Notes under the pieces: generated by a model
What the model was told of the DNA's origin: nothing
Database searches by the model: none
What the model saw: the letters and a program-made list of their open reading frames with translations, nothing else
Shown here: one piece after another, positions 1 to 15,604 of the stretch
Layout: every line of letters starts with the position of its first letter
Numbering within the stretch: the first letter of the stretch is position 1
Made by a program: the position numbers and the translations under genes
DNA from: Osmia lignaria lignaria
Lineage: Eukaryota; Arthropoda; Insecta; Hymenoptera; Megachilidae
Assembly: GCF_051020975.1 (NCBI RefSeq)
Contig: NC_135034.1
Span: 1,922,001-1,986,000, forward strand
DNA: 64,000 nucleotides
Direction of reading: 5' to 3'

Positions 1-1548
1 ATGTAATATACTCACCCCTTCCCACAGATCAAGGTACCTACATTTAATAACAATATCATTATTACTACATCTACATTAGATATAAAGTAATATACTGATC
101 CCTGCCCACAGTTCAATGTACCTATATTTAATAATAATATCATTAGTACTATATCCACATCATATATAATGTAATATACTGATTCCTTCCCACAGATCAA
201 TGTACATTAACAACAACATCATTCATGCTATAGCTAAATTGGATATAATGTAATATACTGATCCCTGCCCACCGGTCAATGTACATTTAATAACAACATC
301 GTTCATACTATATCCACATTAGGTATAATGTAATATAGTGATTACGTCCCACAGATCAATGTACCTACATTTAATAACAATATCATTAGTACTACGTCCA
401 CATTACATATAATGTAGTATACTGATTCCTTCTCACAGATCAGTGTAGATTTAATAACAACATCCTTCATACTATATCAACACTAGGTATAATGTAATAT
501 ACTGATCCCTTCCCACAGACCAAGGTGCCTACATTTAATAACAATATCATTAGTACTATATCCACATCATATATAATGTAATATACTGATTCCTTCCCAC
601 AGATCAACGTAGATTTAATAACAACATCATTCATACAATATCAACACTAGGTATAATGTAATATAGTGATTCCTCCCCACATATCAATGTACATTTTATA
701 ACAACATCATTCATACTATATCTACATTGGATATAATGTAATATACTGATCCCTTCCCATACGTCAATGTACATATAATAGTAAAATCGTTATTACTATA
801 TCTACATTAGGTATAATGTAATATACTGATCCCTGCTCACAGATCAGTGTACGTTTAGTAACAACATCATTCATTACATATCTATATTGGGTACAATGTA
901 ATATAGTGATTATATCCCACAGATCAATGTACATGTAATATCGATATCATTATTACTATATCTACATTAGATATAATGTAATATACTGATCCCTGCCCAC
1001 AGTTCAATGTAACTATACTCAATAACAATATCATTAGTACTATATCCACATCATATATAATGTAATATACTGATTCCTTGCCACAGATCAATGTACATAT
1101 AATAGCAATATCGTTATTACTATATCAACATCAGATATGTAATATACATTTAAAAACAAATCATTATTACTATATCTACGCCGGTTATAACGAAATGTAC
1201 TGATTCCTTCCCAAGGATCAATGTACATATAATCGCAATATCATTATTAGTTACTATATCTACATCGGTTGTAACGCAATATACTGATTCCTTCCCACAG
1301 ATCAATGTACATTTAATAGCAATATCATTAGTACTATATCTACATTAGATATAATGTAATATACTGATCCCTGCCCACAGATCAATGTATCTACATTTAA
1401 TAACAATATCATTAGTACTACGTCCACATTACATATAATGTAGTATACTGATTCCTTCTCACAGATCAGTGTAGATTTAATAACAACATCCTTCATACTA
1501 TATCAACACGGGGAATAATGTAATATACTGATCCCTTCCCACAGACCA
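1..1548. repeat. Satellite block, copy 1 of 3
   Basis: Matches 2882-4672 (offset 2881, changing to 3125 after a 244-bp, three-monomer difference near 3080-3310). It also matches 9909-11101 (offset 9908, changing to 9668 after a 240-bp difference). The block includes the unusual monomers at 1090-1290, which confirm the shared origin. Confidence 0.9.
1090..1290. repeat. Divergent and truncated satellite monomers
   Basis: Here a monomer jumps from ATCAGATAT straight to GTAATATACATTT, losing the pyrimidine/CCCACAG segment. The next two carry CGCCGGTTATAACG and CATCGGTTGTAACG in place of the usual TTAGATATAATG. The same cluster recurs near 4215-4415 and 10760-10960. A similar internal deletion is visible near 5295-5325. 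Confidence 0.8.
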
Positions 1549-2881
1549 AGGTGCCTACATTTAGTAACAATATCATTATCACTATATCTACATTAGATAT
1601 AATGTGATATACTGATCCCTGCCCACCGGTCAATGTACATTTAATAACAACATCGTTCATACTATATCCACATTAGGTATAATGTAATATAGTGATTACG
1701 TCCACAGATCAATGTAACTACATTTAATAACAATATCCTTAGTACTATATCCACACGGGGAATAATGTAATATACTGATCCCTTCCCACAGACCAAGGTG
1801 CCTACATTTAGTAACAATATCATTATCACTATATCTACATTAGATATAATGTGATATACTGATCCCTGCCCACCGGTCAATGTACATTTAATAACAACAT
1901 CGTTCATACTATATCCACATTAGGTATAATGTAATATAGTGATTACTTCCACAGATCAATGTAACTACATTTAATAACAATATCCTTAGTACTATATCCA
2001 CATTACACATAATGTAATATACTGATTCCTTCCCACAGAACAATGTACATTTAATAACACCATCATTCATACTATATCTACACGAGGTATAATGTAATAT
2101 AGTGATTACATATAATAACAACATCGTTCATACTATATCCACATTAGGTATAATGTAATATAGTGATTACGTCTAACAGATCAATGTACCTACATTTAAT
2201 AACAATATCCTTAGTACTATATCCACATTACACATAATGTAATATACTGATTCCTTCCCACAGATCAATGTACATTTAAAAACAACATCAATCATACTAT
2301 ATCTACAATGGATATAATGTAATATACTGATCCCTGCCCATAGTTCAATGTACCTATATTTAATAACAATATCATTAGTACTATATCCACATCACATATA
2401 ATGTAATATACTGATTCCTTCTCACAGATCAATGTACATTTAATAACAACATTATTCATACTATATCTACACTAGGTAGAATGTAACATAGTGATTACAT
2501 CCCACAGATCAATGTACACTTAAAAACAACATCATTCATACTATAACTACATTGGATATAATGTAATATACTGATCCCTTCCCACAGATCAAGGTATCTA
2601 CATTTAATAACAATATCATTATTACTATATCTACACTAGATATAATGCAATATACGGATTCCTTCCCACAGATCAATGTACATTTAATAACAACATCATT
2701 CATACTATATCTGCATTGGATATAACGTAATATACTGATCCCTTCCCACAGGTCAATGTACATACAATAGCAAAATCGTTATTACTATATCCACATTAGG
2801 TATAATGTAATGTATTTACTACATCCAACAGATCATTGTACATTTAATAACATCATTCATGCTATAGCTAAATTGGATATA

Positions 2882-4672
2882 ATGTAATATACTCACCCCT
2901 TCCCACAGATCAAGGTACCTACATTTAATAACAATATCATTATTACTACATCTACATTAGATATAAAGTAATATACTGATCCCTGCCCACAGTTCAATGT
3001 ACCCATATTTAATAATAATATCATTAGTACTATATCCACATCATATATAATGTAATATACTGATTCCTTCCCACAGATCAACGTAGATTTAATAACAACA
3101 TCATTCATACAATATCAACACTAGGTATAATGTAATATAGTGATTACATCCCACAGATCAAGGTATATTTAATAACAACATCATTCATACTATATCTACA
3201 TTGGATATTATGTAATATACTGATCTCTGCCCACAGTTCAATGTAAGTATATTCAATAACAATATCATTAGTACTATATCCACATCATATATAATGTAAT
3301 ATACTGATTCCTTCCCACAGATCAATGTACATTAACAACAACATCATTCATGCTATAGCTAAATTGGATATAATGTAATATACTGATCCCTGCCTACCGG
3401 TCAATGTACATTTAATAACAACATCGTTCATACTATATCCACATTAGGTATAATGTAATATAGTGATTACGTCCCACAGATCAATGTACCTACATTTAAT
3501 AACAATATCATTAGTACTACGTCCACATTACATATAATGTAGTATACTGATTCCTTCTCACAGATCAGTGTAGATTTAATAACAACATCCTTCATACTAT
3601 ATCAACACTAGGTATAATGTAATATACTGATCCCTTCCCACAGACCAAGGTGCCTACATTTAATAACAATATCATTAGTACTATATCCACATCATATATA
3701 ATGTAATATACTGATTCCTTCCCACAGATCAACGTAGATTTAATAACAACATCATTCATACAATATCAACACTAGGTATAATGTAATATAGTGATTCCTC
3801 CCCACATATCAATGTACATTTTATAACAACATCATTCATACTATATCTACATTGGATATAATGTAATATACTGATCCCTTCCCATACGTCAATGTACATA
3901 TAATAGTAAAATCGTTATTACTATATCTACATTAGGTATAATGTAATATACTGATCCCTGCTCACAGATCAGTGTACGTTTAGTAACAACATCATTCATT
4001 ACATATCTATATTGGGTACAATGTAATATAGTGATTATATCCCACAGATCAATGTACATGTAATATCGATATCATTATTACTATATCTACATTAGATATA
4101 ATGTAATATACTGATCCCTGCCCACAGTTCAATGTAACTATACTCAATAACAATATCATTAGTACTATATCCACATCATATATAATGTAATATACTGATT
4201 CCTTGCCACAGATCAATGTACATATAATAGCAATATCGTTATTACTATATCAACATCAGATATGTAATATACATTTAAAAACAAATCATTATTACTATAT
4301 CTACGCCGGTTATAACGAAATGTACTGATTCCTTCCCAAGGATCAATGTACATATAATCGCAATATCATTATTAGTTACTATATCTACATCGGTTGTAAC
4401 GCAATATACTGATTCCTTCCCACAGATCAATGTACATTTAATAGCAATATCATTAGTACTATATCTACATTAGATATAATGTAATATACTGATCCCTGCC
4501 CACAGATCAATGTATCTACATTTAATAACAATATCATTAGTACTACGTCCACATTACATATAATGTAGTATACTGATTCCTTCTCACAGATCAGTGTAGA
4601 TTTAATAACAACATCCTTCATACTATATCAACACGGGGTATAATGTAATATACTGATCCCTTCCCACAGATC
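2882..4672. repeat. Satellite block, copy 2 of 3
   Basis: Duplicate of 1-1548 with three extra monomers (244 bp = 80+80+84) near 3080-3310. The match stops where 1540s read CAGACCAAGGTGCC but 4665 onwards reads CAGATCAATGTACC, marking a recombination boundary. Confidence 0.9.
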
Positions 4673-7600
4673 AATGTACCTACATTTAATAACAATATCC
4701 TTAGTACTATATCCACATTACACATAATGTAATATACTGATTCCTTCCCACAGAACAATGTACATTTAATAACACCATCATTCATACTATATCTACACGA
4801 GGTATAATGTAATATAGTGATTACATCCCACAGATCAATGTACATATAACAACAACATCATTCATACTATATCTACGTTGGATATAATGTAATATACTGA
4901 TCCCTTCCCACAGATCAAGGTAGCTACATTTAATAACATTATCATTAATACTATATCTACATGAGATATAATGTTATATACTAATCCCTGCCCACAGATC
5001 AATGTATATTTAATAGCGATATCATTATTACTATATCTTCATTAGATATAATGTAATATACTAATCCCTGCCCACAGATCAATGTATATTTAGTAGCGAT
5101 ATCATTATTACTATATCTACATTGGATATAATGTAATATACTGAACCCTCCCCACAGATCAATGTACCTATATTGAACAACAATATCATTAGTACTACAT
5201 CATTAGTACTATTACATTGCATATAATGTAATATACTGATTCCTTGCCACAGATCAATGTACATTTAATAACCATATCATTAGTACCATATCTACATTAG
5301 ATATGTAATGTACATTTAATAACAATATCACTATTACTATATCTACATTAGATATAATGTAATATACTAATCCCTGCCCACAGATCAATGTATATTTAGT
5401 AGCGATATCATTATTACTATATCTACATTGGATATAATGTAATATACTGAACCCTCCCCACAGATCAATGTACCTACATTTAACAACAATATCATTAGTA
5501 CTACGTCCACATTGCATATAATGTAATATACTGATTCCTTGCCACAGATCAGTGTACATTTAATAACAACATCATTCATTACATATCTATATTGGGTACA
5601 ATGTAATATAGTGATTACATCCCACAGATCGATGTACATGTAATATCGATATCATTATTACTATATCTACATTAGATATAATGTAATATACTGATCCCTG
5701 CCCATAGTTCGATGTACCTATATTTAATAACAATACCATTAGTACTATATCCACATCACATATAATGTAATATACTGATCCCTTCCCGCAGATCAATGTA
5801 CATTTAGTAACACCATCATTCATACTATATCTACACTAGGTATAATGTAACATAGTGATTACATCCCACAGATCAATGTACATTTAATAACAACATCATT
5901 CATACTATAACTACATTGGATATAATGTAATATACTGATCCCTTCCCACAGATCAATGTACATATAACAGCAACATCGTTATTACTATATCTGCATTAGG
6001 TATAATGTAATCTAGTGACTACATCCCACAGATCATTGTACGTTTAATAACACCATCATTCATGCTATAGCTAAATTGGATATAATGTAATATACTGATC
6101 CCTTCGCACAGATCAAGGTACCTACATTTAATAACAATATCACTAGTATTACGTCCACATTACATATAATGTAGTATACTGATTCCTTCTCACAGATCAG
6201 TGTAGATTTAATAACAACATCCTTCATACTATATCAACACTAGGTATAATGTAATATACTGATCCCTTCCCACAGACCAAGGTGCCTACATTTAGTAACA
6301 ATATCATTATTACTATATCTGCATCAGATATAATGTAATATACTGATTCCTTCCCACAGATCAATGTACATTTAACAACAACATCATTCATACTATATCT
6401 ACATTGGATATAATGTAATATACTGATCCCCTCCCACAGATCAATGTACCTACATTTAATAACAATATCCTTAGTACTATATCCACATTTCACATAATGT
6501 AATATACTGATTCCTTCCCACAGAACAATGTACATTTAATAACACCATCATTCATACTATATCTACACGAGGTATAATGTAATATAGTGATTACATCCCA
6601 CAGATCAATGTACATATAACAACAACATCATTCATACTATATCTACATTGGATATAATGTAATATACTGATCCCTTCCCACAGATCAATGTACATTTAGT
6701 AACACCATCATTCATACTATATCTACACTGGATATAATACAATATACGGATTCCTACCCAAAGATCAATGTACATTTTATAACAACATCATTCATACTAT
6801 ACCTACATCGGATATAATGTAATATACTGATCCCTTCCCATACGTCAATGTACATATAATAGCAAAATCGTTATTACTATATCTACATTAGGTATATTGT
6901 AATATACTGATCCCTGCTCACAGATCAATGTACCTATATATAATAACAATACCCTTAGTACTATATCCACATTACCCATAATGTAATATACTGATTCCTT
7001 CCCACAGATCAATGTACATTAACAACAACATCATTCATGCTATAGCTAAATTGGATATAATGTAATATACTGATCCCTGCCCACAGATCAATGTACCTAC
7101 ATTTAATAACAATATCATTAGTACTATATCTACATTAGATATAATGTAATATACTGATCCCTGCCCACAGATCAATGTACCTACATTTAGTAACAATATC
7201 ATTATTACCATATCTACATTAGATATAATGTAATATACTGATCCCTGCCCACCGGTCAATGTACATTTAATAACAACATCGTTCATACTATATCCACATT
7301 AGGTATAATGTAATATAGTGATTACATCCCCCAGATCAATGTACATATAACAACAACATCATTCATACTATATCTACATTGGATATAATGTAATATACTG
7401 ATCCCTTCCCAAAGGTCAATGTACATATAATAGCATAATCGTTATTACTATATCTACATTAGGTATAATGTAATGTATTAACTACATCCTACAGATCATT
7501 GTACATTTAATAACATCATTCATGCTATAGCTAAATTGGATATAATGTAATATACTGATCCCTTCCCACAGATCAAGGTGCCTACATTTAGTAACAATAT

Positions 7601-8372
7601 CATTATTACTATATCTTCATTAGATATAATGTAATATACTAATCCCTGCCCACAGATCAATGTATATTTAGTAGCGATATCATTATTACTATATCTACAT
7701 TGGATATAATGTAATATACTGAACCCTCCCCACAGATCAATGTACCTACATTTAACAACAATATCATTAGTACTACGTCCACATTGCATATAATGTAATA
7801 TACTGACTCCTTGCCACAGATCAGTGTACATTTAATAACAACATCATTCATTACATATCTATTTTGGGTACAATGTAATATAGTGATTACATCCCACAGA
7901 TCAATGTACATGTAATGTCGATATCATTATTACTATATCTACATTAGATATAATGTAATATACTGATCCCTGCCCATAGTTCAATGTACCTATATTTAAT
8001 AACAATATCCTTAGTACTATATCCACATTACACATAATGTAATATACTGATTCCTTCCCACAGATCAATGAACATTTAATAACAACAGCATTCATACTAT
8101 ATCAACACTAGGTATAATGTAATATAGTGATTACAGCCCACAGATCAAGGTACATTCAATATCGATATCATTATTACTATATCTACATTAGATAAAATGT
8201 AATATACTGATCCCTTCCCACAGATCAAGGTGCCTACATTTAGTAACAATATCATTATTACTATATCTACATTAGATATAATGTAATATACTGATCCCTG
8301 CCCACCGGTCAATGTACATTTAATAACAACATCGATCATACTATATCCACATTAGGTATAATGTAATATAGT

Positions 8373-9288
8373 GATTACGTCTCACAGATCAATGTACCTA
8401 CATTTAATAACAATATCCTTAGTACTATATCCACATTACACATAATGTAATATACTGATTCCTTCCCACAGATCAATGTACATTTAACAACAACATCATT
8501 CATACTATATCTACAATGGATATAATGTAATATACTGATCCCTGCCCATAGTTCAATGTACCTATATTTAATAACAATATCATTAGTACTATATCCACAT
8601 CACATATAATGTAATATACTGATTCCTTCTCACAGATCAATGTACATTTAATAACAACATTAATCATACTATATCTACACTAGGTAGAATGTAACATAGT
8701 GATTACATCCCACAGATCAATGTACACTTAAAAACAACATCATTCATACTATAACTACATTGGATATAATGTAATATACTGATCCCTTCCCACAGATCAA
8801 GGTATCTACATTTAATAACAATATCATTATTACTATATCTACACTAGATATAATGCAATATACGGATTCCTTCCCACAGATCAATGTACATTTAATAACA
8901 ACATCATTCATACTATATCTGCATTGGATATAACGTAATATACTGATCCCTTCCCACAGGTCAATGTACATACAATAGCAAAATCGTTATTACTATATCC
9001 ACATTAGGTATAATGTAATGTATTTACTACATCCAACAGATCATTGTACATTTAATAACATCATTCATGCTATAGCTAAATTGGATATAATGTAATATAC
9101 TCACCCCTTCCCACAGATCAAGGTACCTACATTTAATAACAATATCATTATTACTACATCTACATTAGATATAAAGTAATATACTGATCCCTGCCCACAG
9201 TTCAATGTACCCATATTTAATAATAATATCATTAGTACTATATCCACATCATATATAATGTAATATACTGATTCCTTCCCACAGATCA
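8373..9288. repeat. Satellite block duplicated from 2165-3080
   Basis: Offset 6208 from 2165-3080 with only scattered differences. It includes the variants GATATAACG, CCAACAGATCATTG and the 77-bp CTATAGCTAAATTGG monomer. The same variant set reappears at about 14200-14726, immediately left of the retrotransposon. Confidence 0.85.
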
Positions 9289-9908
9289 ATGTACATTAAC
9301 AACAACATCATTCATGCTATAGCTAAATTGGATATAATGTAATATACTGATCCCTACCCACAGATCAATGTACCTACATTTAATAACAATATCATTAGTA
9401 CTATATCTACATTAGATATAATGTAATATACTGATCCCTGCCCACAGATCAATGTACCTACATTTAGTAACAATATCATTATTACTATATCTACATTAGA
9501 TATAATGTAATATACTGATCCCTGCCCACCGGTCAATGTACATTTAATAACAACATCGTTCAAACTATATCCACATTACACATAATGTAATATACTGATT
9601 CCTTCCCACAGATCAATGTACATTTAACAACAACATCATTCGTACTATATCTACATTGGATATAATGTAATATACTGATCCCTTCCCACAGATCAATGTA
9701 CCTACATTTAATAACAATATCCTTAGTACTATATCCACATTACACATAATGTAATATACTGATTCCTTCCCACAGAACAATGTACATTTAATAACACCAT
9801 CATTCATACTATATCTACACGAGGTATAATGTAATATAGTGATTACATCCCACAGATCAATGTACATATAACAACAACATCATTCATACTATATCTACAT
9901 TGGATATA

Positions 9909-11101
9909 ATGTAATATACTCACCCCTTCCCACAGATCAAGGTACCTACATTTAATAACAATATCATTATTACTACATCTACATTAGATATAAAGTAATA
10001 TACTGATCCCTGCCCACAGTTCAATGTACCTATATTTAATAATAATATCATTAGTAATATATCCACATCATATATAATGTAATATACTGATTCCTTCCCA
10101 CAGATCAATGTACATTAACAACAACATCATTCATGCTATAGCTAAATTGGATATAATGTAATATACTGATCCCTGCCCACCGGTCAATGTACATTTAATA
10201 ACAACATCGTTCATACTATATCCACATTAGGTATAATGTAATATAGTGATTACGTCCCACAGATCAATGTACCTACATTTAATAACAATATCATTAGTAC
10301 TACGTCCACATTACATATAATGTAGTATACTGATTCCTTCTCACAGATCAGTGTAGATTTAATAACAACATCCTTCATACTATATCAACACTAGGTATAA
10401 TGTAATATACTGATCCCTTCCCACAGACCAAGCTGCCTACATTTAATAACAATATCATTAGTACTATATCCACATCATATATAATGTAATATACTGATTC
10501 CTTCCCACAGATCAACGTAGATTTAATAACAACATCATTCATACAATATCAACACTAGGTATAATGTAATATAGTGATTCCTCCCCACATATCAATGTAC
10601 ATTTTATAACAACATCATTCATACTATATCTACATTGGATATAATGTAATATACTGATCCCTGCCCACAGTTCAATGTAACTATACTCAATAACAATATC
10701 ATTAGTACTATATCCACATCATATATAATGTAATATACTGATTCCTTCCCACAGATCAATGTACATATAATAGCAATATCGTTATTACTATATCAACATC
10801 AGATATGTAATATACATTTAAAAACAAATCATTATTACTATATCTACGCCGGTTATAACGAAATGTACTGATTCCTTCCCAAGGATCAATGTACATATAA
10901 TCGCAATATCATTATTAGTTACTATATCTACATCGGTTGTAACGCAATATACTGATTCCTTCCCACAGATCAATGTACATTTAATAGCAATATCATTAGT
11001 ACTATATCTACATTAGATATAATGTAATATACTGATCCCTGCCCACAGATCAATGTATCTACATTTAATAACAATATCATTAGTACTACGTCCACATTAC
11101 A
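9909..11101. repeat. Satellite block, copy 3 of 3
   Basis: Third copy of the 1-1548 block, lacking 240 bp (three 80-bp monomers) that lie at about 740-983 in copy 1. The match ends near 11101, where the sequence switches to another monomer variant. Confidence 0.85.
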
Positions 11102-14100
11102 CATAATGTAATATACTGATTCCTTCCCACAGATCAATGTACATTTAACAACAACATCATTCATACTATATCTACAATGGATATAATGTAATATACTGAT
11201 CCCTGCCCATAGTTCAATGTACCTATATTTAATAACAATATCATTAGTACTATATCCACATCACATATAATGTAATATACTGATCCCTTCCCACAGATCA
11301 ATGTACATTTAGTAACACCATCATTCATACTATATCTACACTGGATTAATACAATATACGGATTCCTCCCCACAGATCAATGTACATTTTATAACATCAT
11401 TCATACTATATCTACATTGGATATAATGTAATATACTGATCCCTTCCCATACGTCAATGTACATATAATAGCAAAATCGTTATTACTATATCTACATTAG
11501 GTATAATGTAATATACTGATCCCTGCTCACAGATCAATGTACCTATATTTAATAACAATATCCTTAGTACTATATCCACATTACACATAATGTAATATAC
11601 TGATTCCTTCCCACAGATCAATGTACATTTAATAACAACAGCATTCATACTATATCAACACTAGGTATAATGTAATATAGTGATTACATCCCACAGATCA
11701 AGGTACATTCAATATCGATATCATTATTGCTATATCTACATTAGATAAAATGTAATATACTGATCCCTTCCCACAGATCAAGGTGCCTACATTTAGTAAC
11801 AATATCATTATTACTATATCTACATTAGATATAATGTAATATACTGATCCCTGCCCACCGGTCAATGTACATTTAATAACAACATCGTTCATACTATATC
11901 CACATTAGGGATAATGTAATATAGTGATTACGTCTCACAGATCAATGTACCTACATTTAATAACAATATCCTTAGTACTATATCCACATTACACATAATG
12001 TAATATACTGATTCCTTCCCACAGATCAATGTACATTTAACAACAACATCATTCATACTATATCTACAATGGATATAATGTAATATACTGATCCCTGCCC
12101 ATAGTTCAATGTACCTATATTTAATAACAATATCATTAGTACTATATCCACATCACATATAATGTAATATACTGATTCCTTCTCACAGATCAATGTACAT
12201 TTAATAACAACATTATTCATACTATATCTACACTAGGGATAATGTAATATAGTGATTACATCCCACAGATCAATGTACATATAACAACAACATCATTCAT
12301 GCTATAGCTAAATTGGATATAATGTAATATACTGATTCCTTCCCACAGATCAATGTACATTTAATAACAACATTATTCATACTATATCTACACTAGGGAT
12401 AATGTAACATAGTGATTACATCCCGCAGATCAATGTACACTTAATAACAACATCATTCATACTATAACTACATTGGATATAATGTAATATACTGATCCCT
12501 TCCCACAGATTAAGGTATCTACATTTAATAACAATATCATTATTACTATATCTACACTAGATATGATGCAATATACGGATTCCTTCCCACAGATCAATGT
12601 ACATTTAATAACAACATCATTCATACTATATCTGCATTGGATATAATGTAATATACTGATCCCTTCCCACAGGTCAATGTACATACAATAGCAAAATCGT
12701 TATTACTATATCTACATTAGGTATAATGTAATGTATTTACTACATCCTACAGATCATTGTACATTTAATAACATCATTCATGCTATAGCTAAATTGGATA
12801 TAATGTAATATACTCACCCCTTCCCACAGATCAAGGTACCTACATTTAATAACAATATCATTATTACTACATCTACATTAGATATAAAGTAATATACCGA
12901 TCCCTGCCCACAGTTCAATGTACCTATATTTAATAATAATATCATTAGTACTATCTCCACATCATTTATAATGTTATATACTGATTCCTTCCCACAGATC
13001 AATGTACATTAACAACAACATCATTCATGCTATAGCTAAATTGGATATAATGTAATATACTGATCCCTGCCCACCGGTCAATGTACATTTAATAACAACA
13101 TCGTTCATACTATATCCACATTAGGTATAATGTAATATAGTGATTACGTCCCACAGATCAATGTACCTACATTTAATAACAATATCCTTAGTACTATACC
13201 CACATTACACATAATGTAATATACTGATTCCTTCCCACAGATCAATGTACATTTAACAACAACATCATTCATACTATATCTACAATGGATATAATGTAAT
13301 ATACTGATCCCTGCCCATAGTTCCATGTACCTATATTTAATAACAATATCATTAGTACTATATCCACATCACATATAATATAATATACTGATTCCTTCCC
13401 ACAGATCAATGTACATTTAATAACAACATTATTCATACTATATCTACACTAGGTATAATGTAACATAGTGATTACATCCCACAGATCAATGTACACTTAA
13501 AAACAACATCATTCATACTATAACTACATTGGATATAATGTAATATACTGATCCCTTCCCACAGATCAAGGTATCTACATTTAATAACAACATCATTATT
13601 ACTATATCTACACTAGATATAATGCAATATACGGATTCCTTCCCACAGATCAATGTACATTTAATAACAACATCATTCATACTATATCTGCATTGGATAT
13701 AATGTAATATACTGATCCCTTCCCACAGGTCAATGTACATACAATAGCAAAATCGTTATTACTATATCTACATTAGGTATAATGTAATTTATTTACTACG
13801 TCCTACAGATCATTGTACATTTAATAAGATCATTCATGCTATAGCTAAATTGGATATAATGTAATATACTCACCCCTTCCCACAGATCAAGGTACCTACA
13901 TTTAATAACAATATCATTATTACTACATCTACATTAGATATAATGCAATATACGGATTCCTTCCCACAGATCAATGTACATTTAATAACAACATCATTCA
14001 TACTATAACTACATTGGATATAATGTAATATACTGATCCCTCCCCACAGATCAATGTACATTTTATAACAACATCATTCATACTATATCTACAATGGATA

Positions 14101-14722
14101 TAATGTAATATACTGATCCCTGCCCATAGTTCAATGTACCTATATTTAATAACAATATCATTAGTACTATATCCACATCACATATAATGTAATATACTGA
14201 TTCCTTCTCACAGATCAATGTACATTTAATAACAACATTATTCATACTATATCTACACTAGGTAGAATGTAACATAGTGATTACATCCCACAGATCAATG
14301 TACACTTAAAAACAACATCATTCATACTATAACTACATTGGATATAATGTAATATACTGATCCCTTCCCACAGATCAAGGTATCTACATTTAATAACAAT
14401 ATCATTATTACTATATCTACACTAGATATAATGCAATATACGGATTCCTTCCCACAGATCAATGTACATTTAATAACAACATCATTCATACTATATCTGC
14501 ATTGGATATAACGTAATATACTGATCCCTTCCCACAGGTCAATGTACATACAATAGCAAAATCGTTATTACTATATCCACATTAGGTATAATGTAATGTA
14601 TTTACTACATCCAACAGATCATTGTACATTTAATAACATCATTCATGCTATAGCTAAATTGGATATAATGTAATATACTCACCCCTTCCCACAGATCAAG
14701 GTACCTACATTTAATAACAATA

Positions 14723-14726
14723 TCAT
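14723..14726. repeat. Target-site duplication TCAT (left)
   Basis: TCAT precedes the element's first TGTT. The same TCAT follows its last base at 23737-23740. Joining the flanks with one copy gives the normal satellite reading AATATCATTATTACTAC, seen for example near 26420 and 33405. Four bases is typical of Ty3/gypsy integrases. Confidence 0.93.
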
Positions 14727-15467
14727 TGTTACGTGGCCGACGGCTTGGCAGCGCGCGTGGCTATCAGAGGCTTTCTGATTGGCGGCCGCGTAACTTATTT
14801 TATTATCAATACAACCCGAGCGGTAAGATTGTATTGTGGTAGGAACTGTCACAAGGTTTCACTGGGTTTAAAGGAGAATGCTAATGTGGGTTTGACACAG
14901 CAATGTATATATTCTACAATCTTGGTCTATTACAGATGTTGTTGTCGCGAATATAGGTGTATAATGTGATATATTACCTATTTCCACTATGCTCGGTGTT
15001 CACGCACTGGCAATGCGGGGGTGTTGTGTGTGGTTGATTGTAATGCCAAATAGAAACACGACTCGCGGATTCTATAAGGTGAATGTTGCTCGAAGGGGAC
15101 TTCAACCCGATCTCACTAATAGTAACCAACTCACTACCGTACACGTCGTGCTCGACACGAGATGAACTCTGGTACTGCCCCCGATCGTTGGTACGAACGG
15201 GTTTATATACTAATTAAGAAGGGTGGTCTGGTTACTATTCGAGTGATCAGGCTGGGTCCACCTGCCTCTGCGACAGTTTAGAGTGGTTGCATCTGCTATT
15301 TGATTACGGCGGACCCATTGCTTTCCCAAGTGTTTGGTTCTGCTATCGGTGGGCCCTCTGTTTATTACGAGAGTAAATGGTCGGTTTGCCCGAGAGTTTT
15401 CCTTTCCAGATGTTTAAGCTTATTTGAAAGGAGACACGTTTGATAAAAACGGTCTGTCTACGTGACA
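14727..15467 (-). repeat. 3' LTR
   Basis: 741 bp, with the retroviral TG...CA ends on either strand: plus-strand ends are TGTTACGT and ACGTGACA, an imperfect inverted repeat. It is identical to 22996-23736 except at 15356 (C here, T at 23625). It contains the promoter and poly(A) signals described separately. Short open frames inside it are not considered genes. Confidence 0.97.
14799..14804 (-). promoter_or_regulatory. Poly(A) signal AATAAA in the 3' LTR
   Basis: Minus strand reads GATAATAAAATAAG about 72 bases before the end of the 3' LTR and downstream of the predicted transcription start, where the R-region polyadenylation signal is expected. The matching site in the 5' LTR is 23068-23073. 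Confidence 0.55.
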
Positions 15468-15480
15468 CCTCCCCCCTTAG
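15468..15480 (-). other. Polypurine tract
   Basis: On the minus strand, CTAAGGGGGGAGG abuts the TGTCACG start of the 3' LTR. This is the position and composition of the plus-strand primer of LTR elements. Confidence 0.9.
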
Positions 15481-15604
15481 ATGAAACATCGCGGTAATCG
15501 TGATGCTTTCAATTGGAAAGGAAAACACTCACTAGAATGTGTTGAAGTTTTGGTGTTGTAATGCAATATGTCGGGTGTTATGTGTGATGTGTGTGTACTT
15601 ATCA

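Larger units (their letters stand above)
1..14726. repeat. AT-rich satellite array, left arm
   Basis: Continuous head-to-tail array of monomers of about 80 and 84 bp. The most constant stretch is GTAATATACTGAT followed by a pyrimidine-rich run ending CCCACAG, then ATCAATGTAC. The 84-bp form reads GTACCTACATTT where the 80-bp form reads GTACATTT, a CTAC indel. A 77-bp variant carries CTATAGCTAAATTGG. Monomers differ by several substitutions, but blocks of many monomers recur almost unchanged, so the array evolves by block duplication. Open frames of 60-100 codons on the minus strand are a periodicity effect. No gene or unrelated insertion is visible in this arm. A centromeric or pericentromeric location is possible but not shown. 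Confidence 0.97.

Noticed and set aside
12..14549. Many minus-strand open frames of 60-103 codons with a repeated hydrophobic peptide (VYYIISNVDIV...)
   Set aside because: They are satellite sequence read in the strand with few stops. Lengths follow the 80/84-bp monomers, starts and ends shift with each indel, and no promoter or non-repeat coding context exists.
14733..14969. Open frame inside the LTR (also within 22921-23238)
   Set aside because: Lies in LTR regulatory sequence on the antisense strand of the element, with no recognisable motif; identical in both LTRs simply because the LTRs are identical there.
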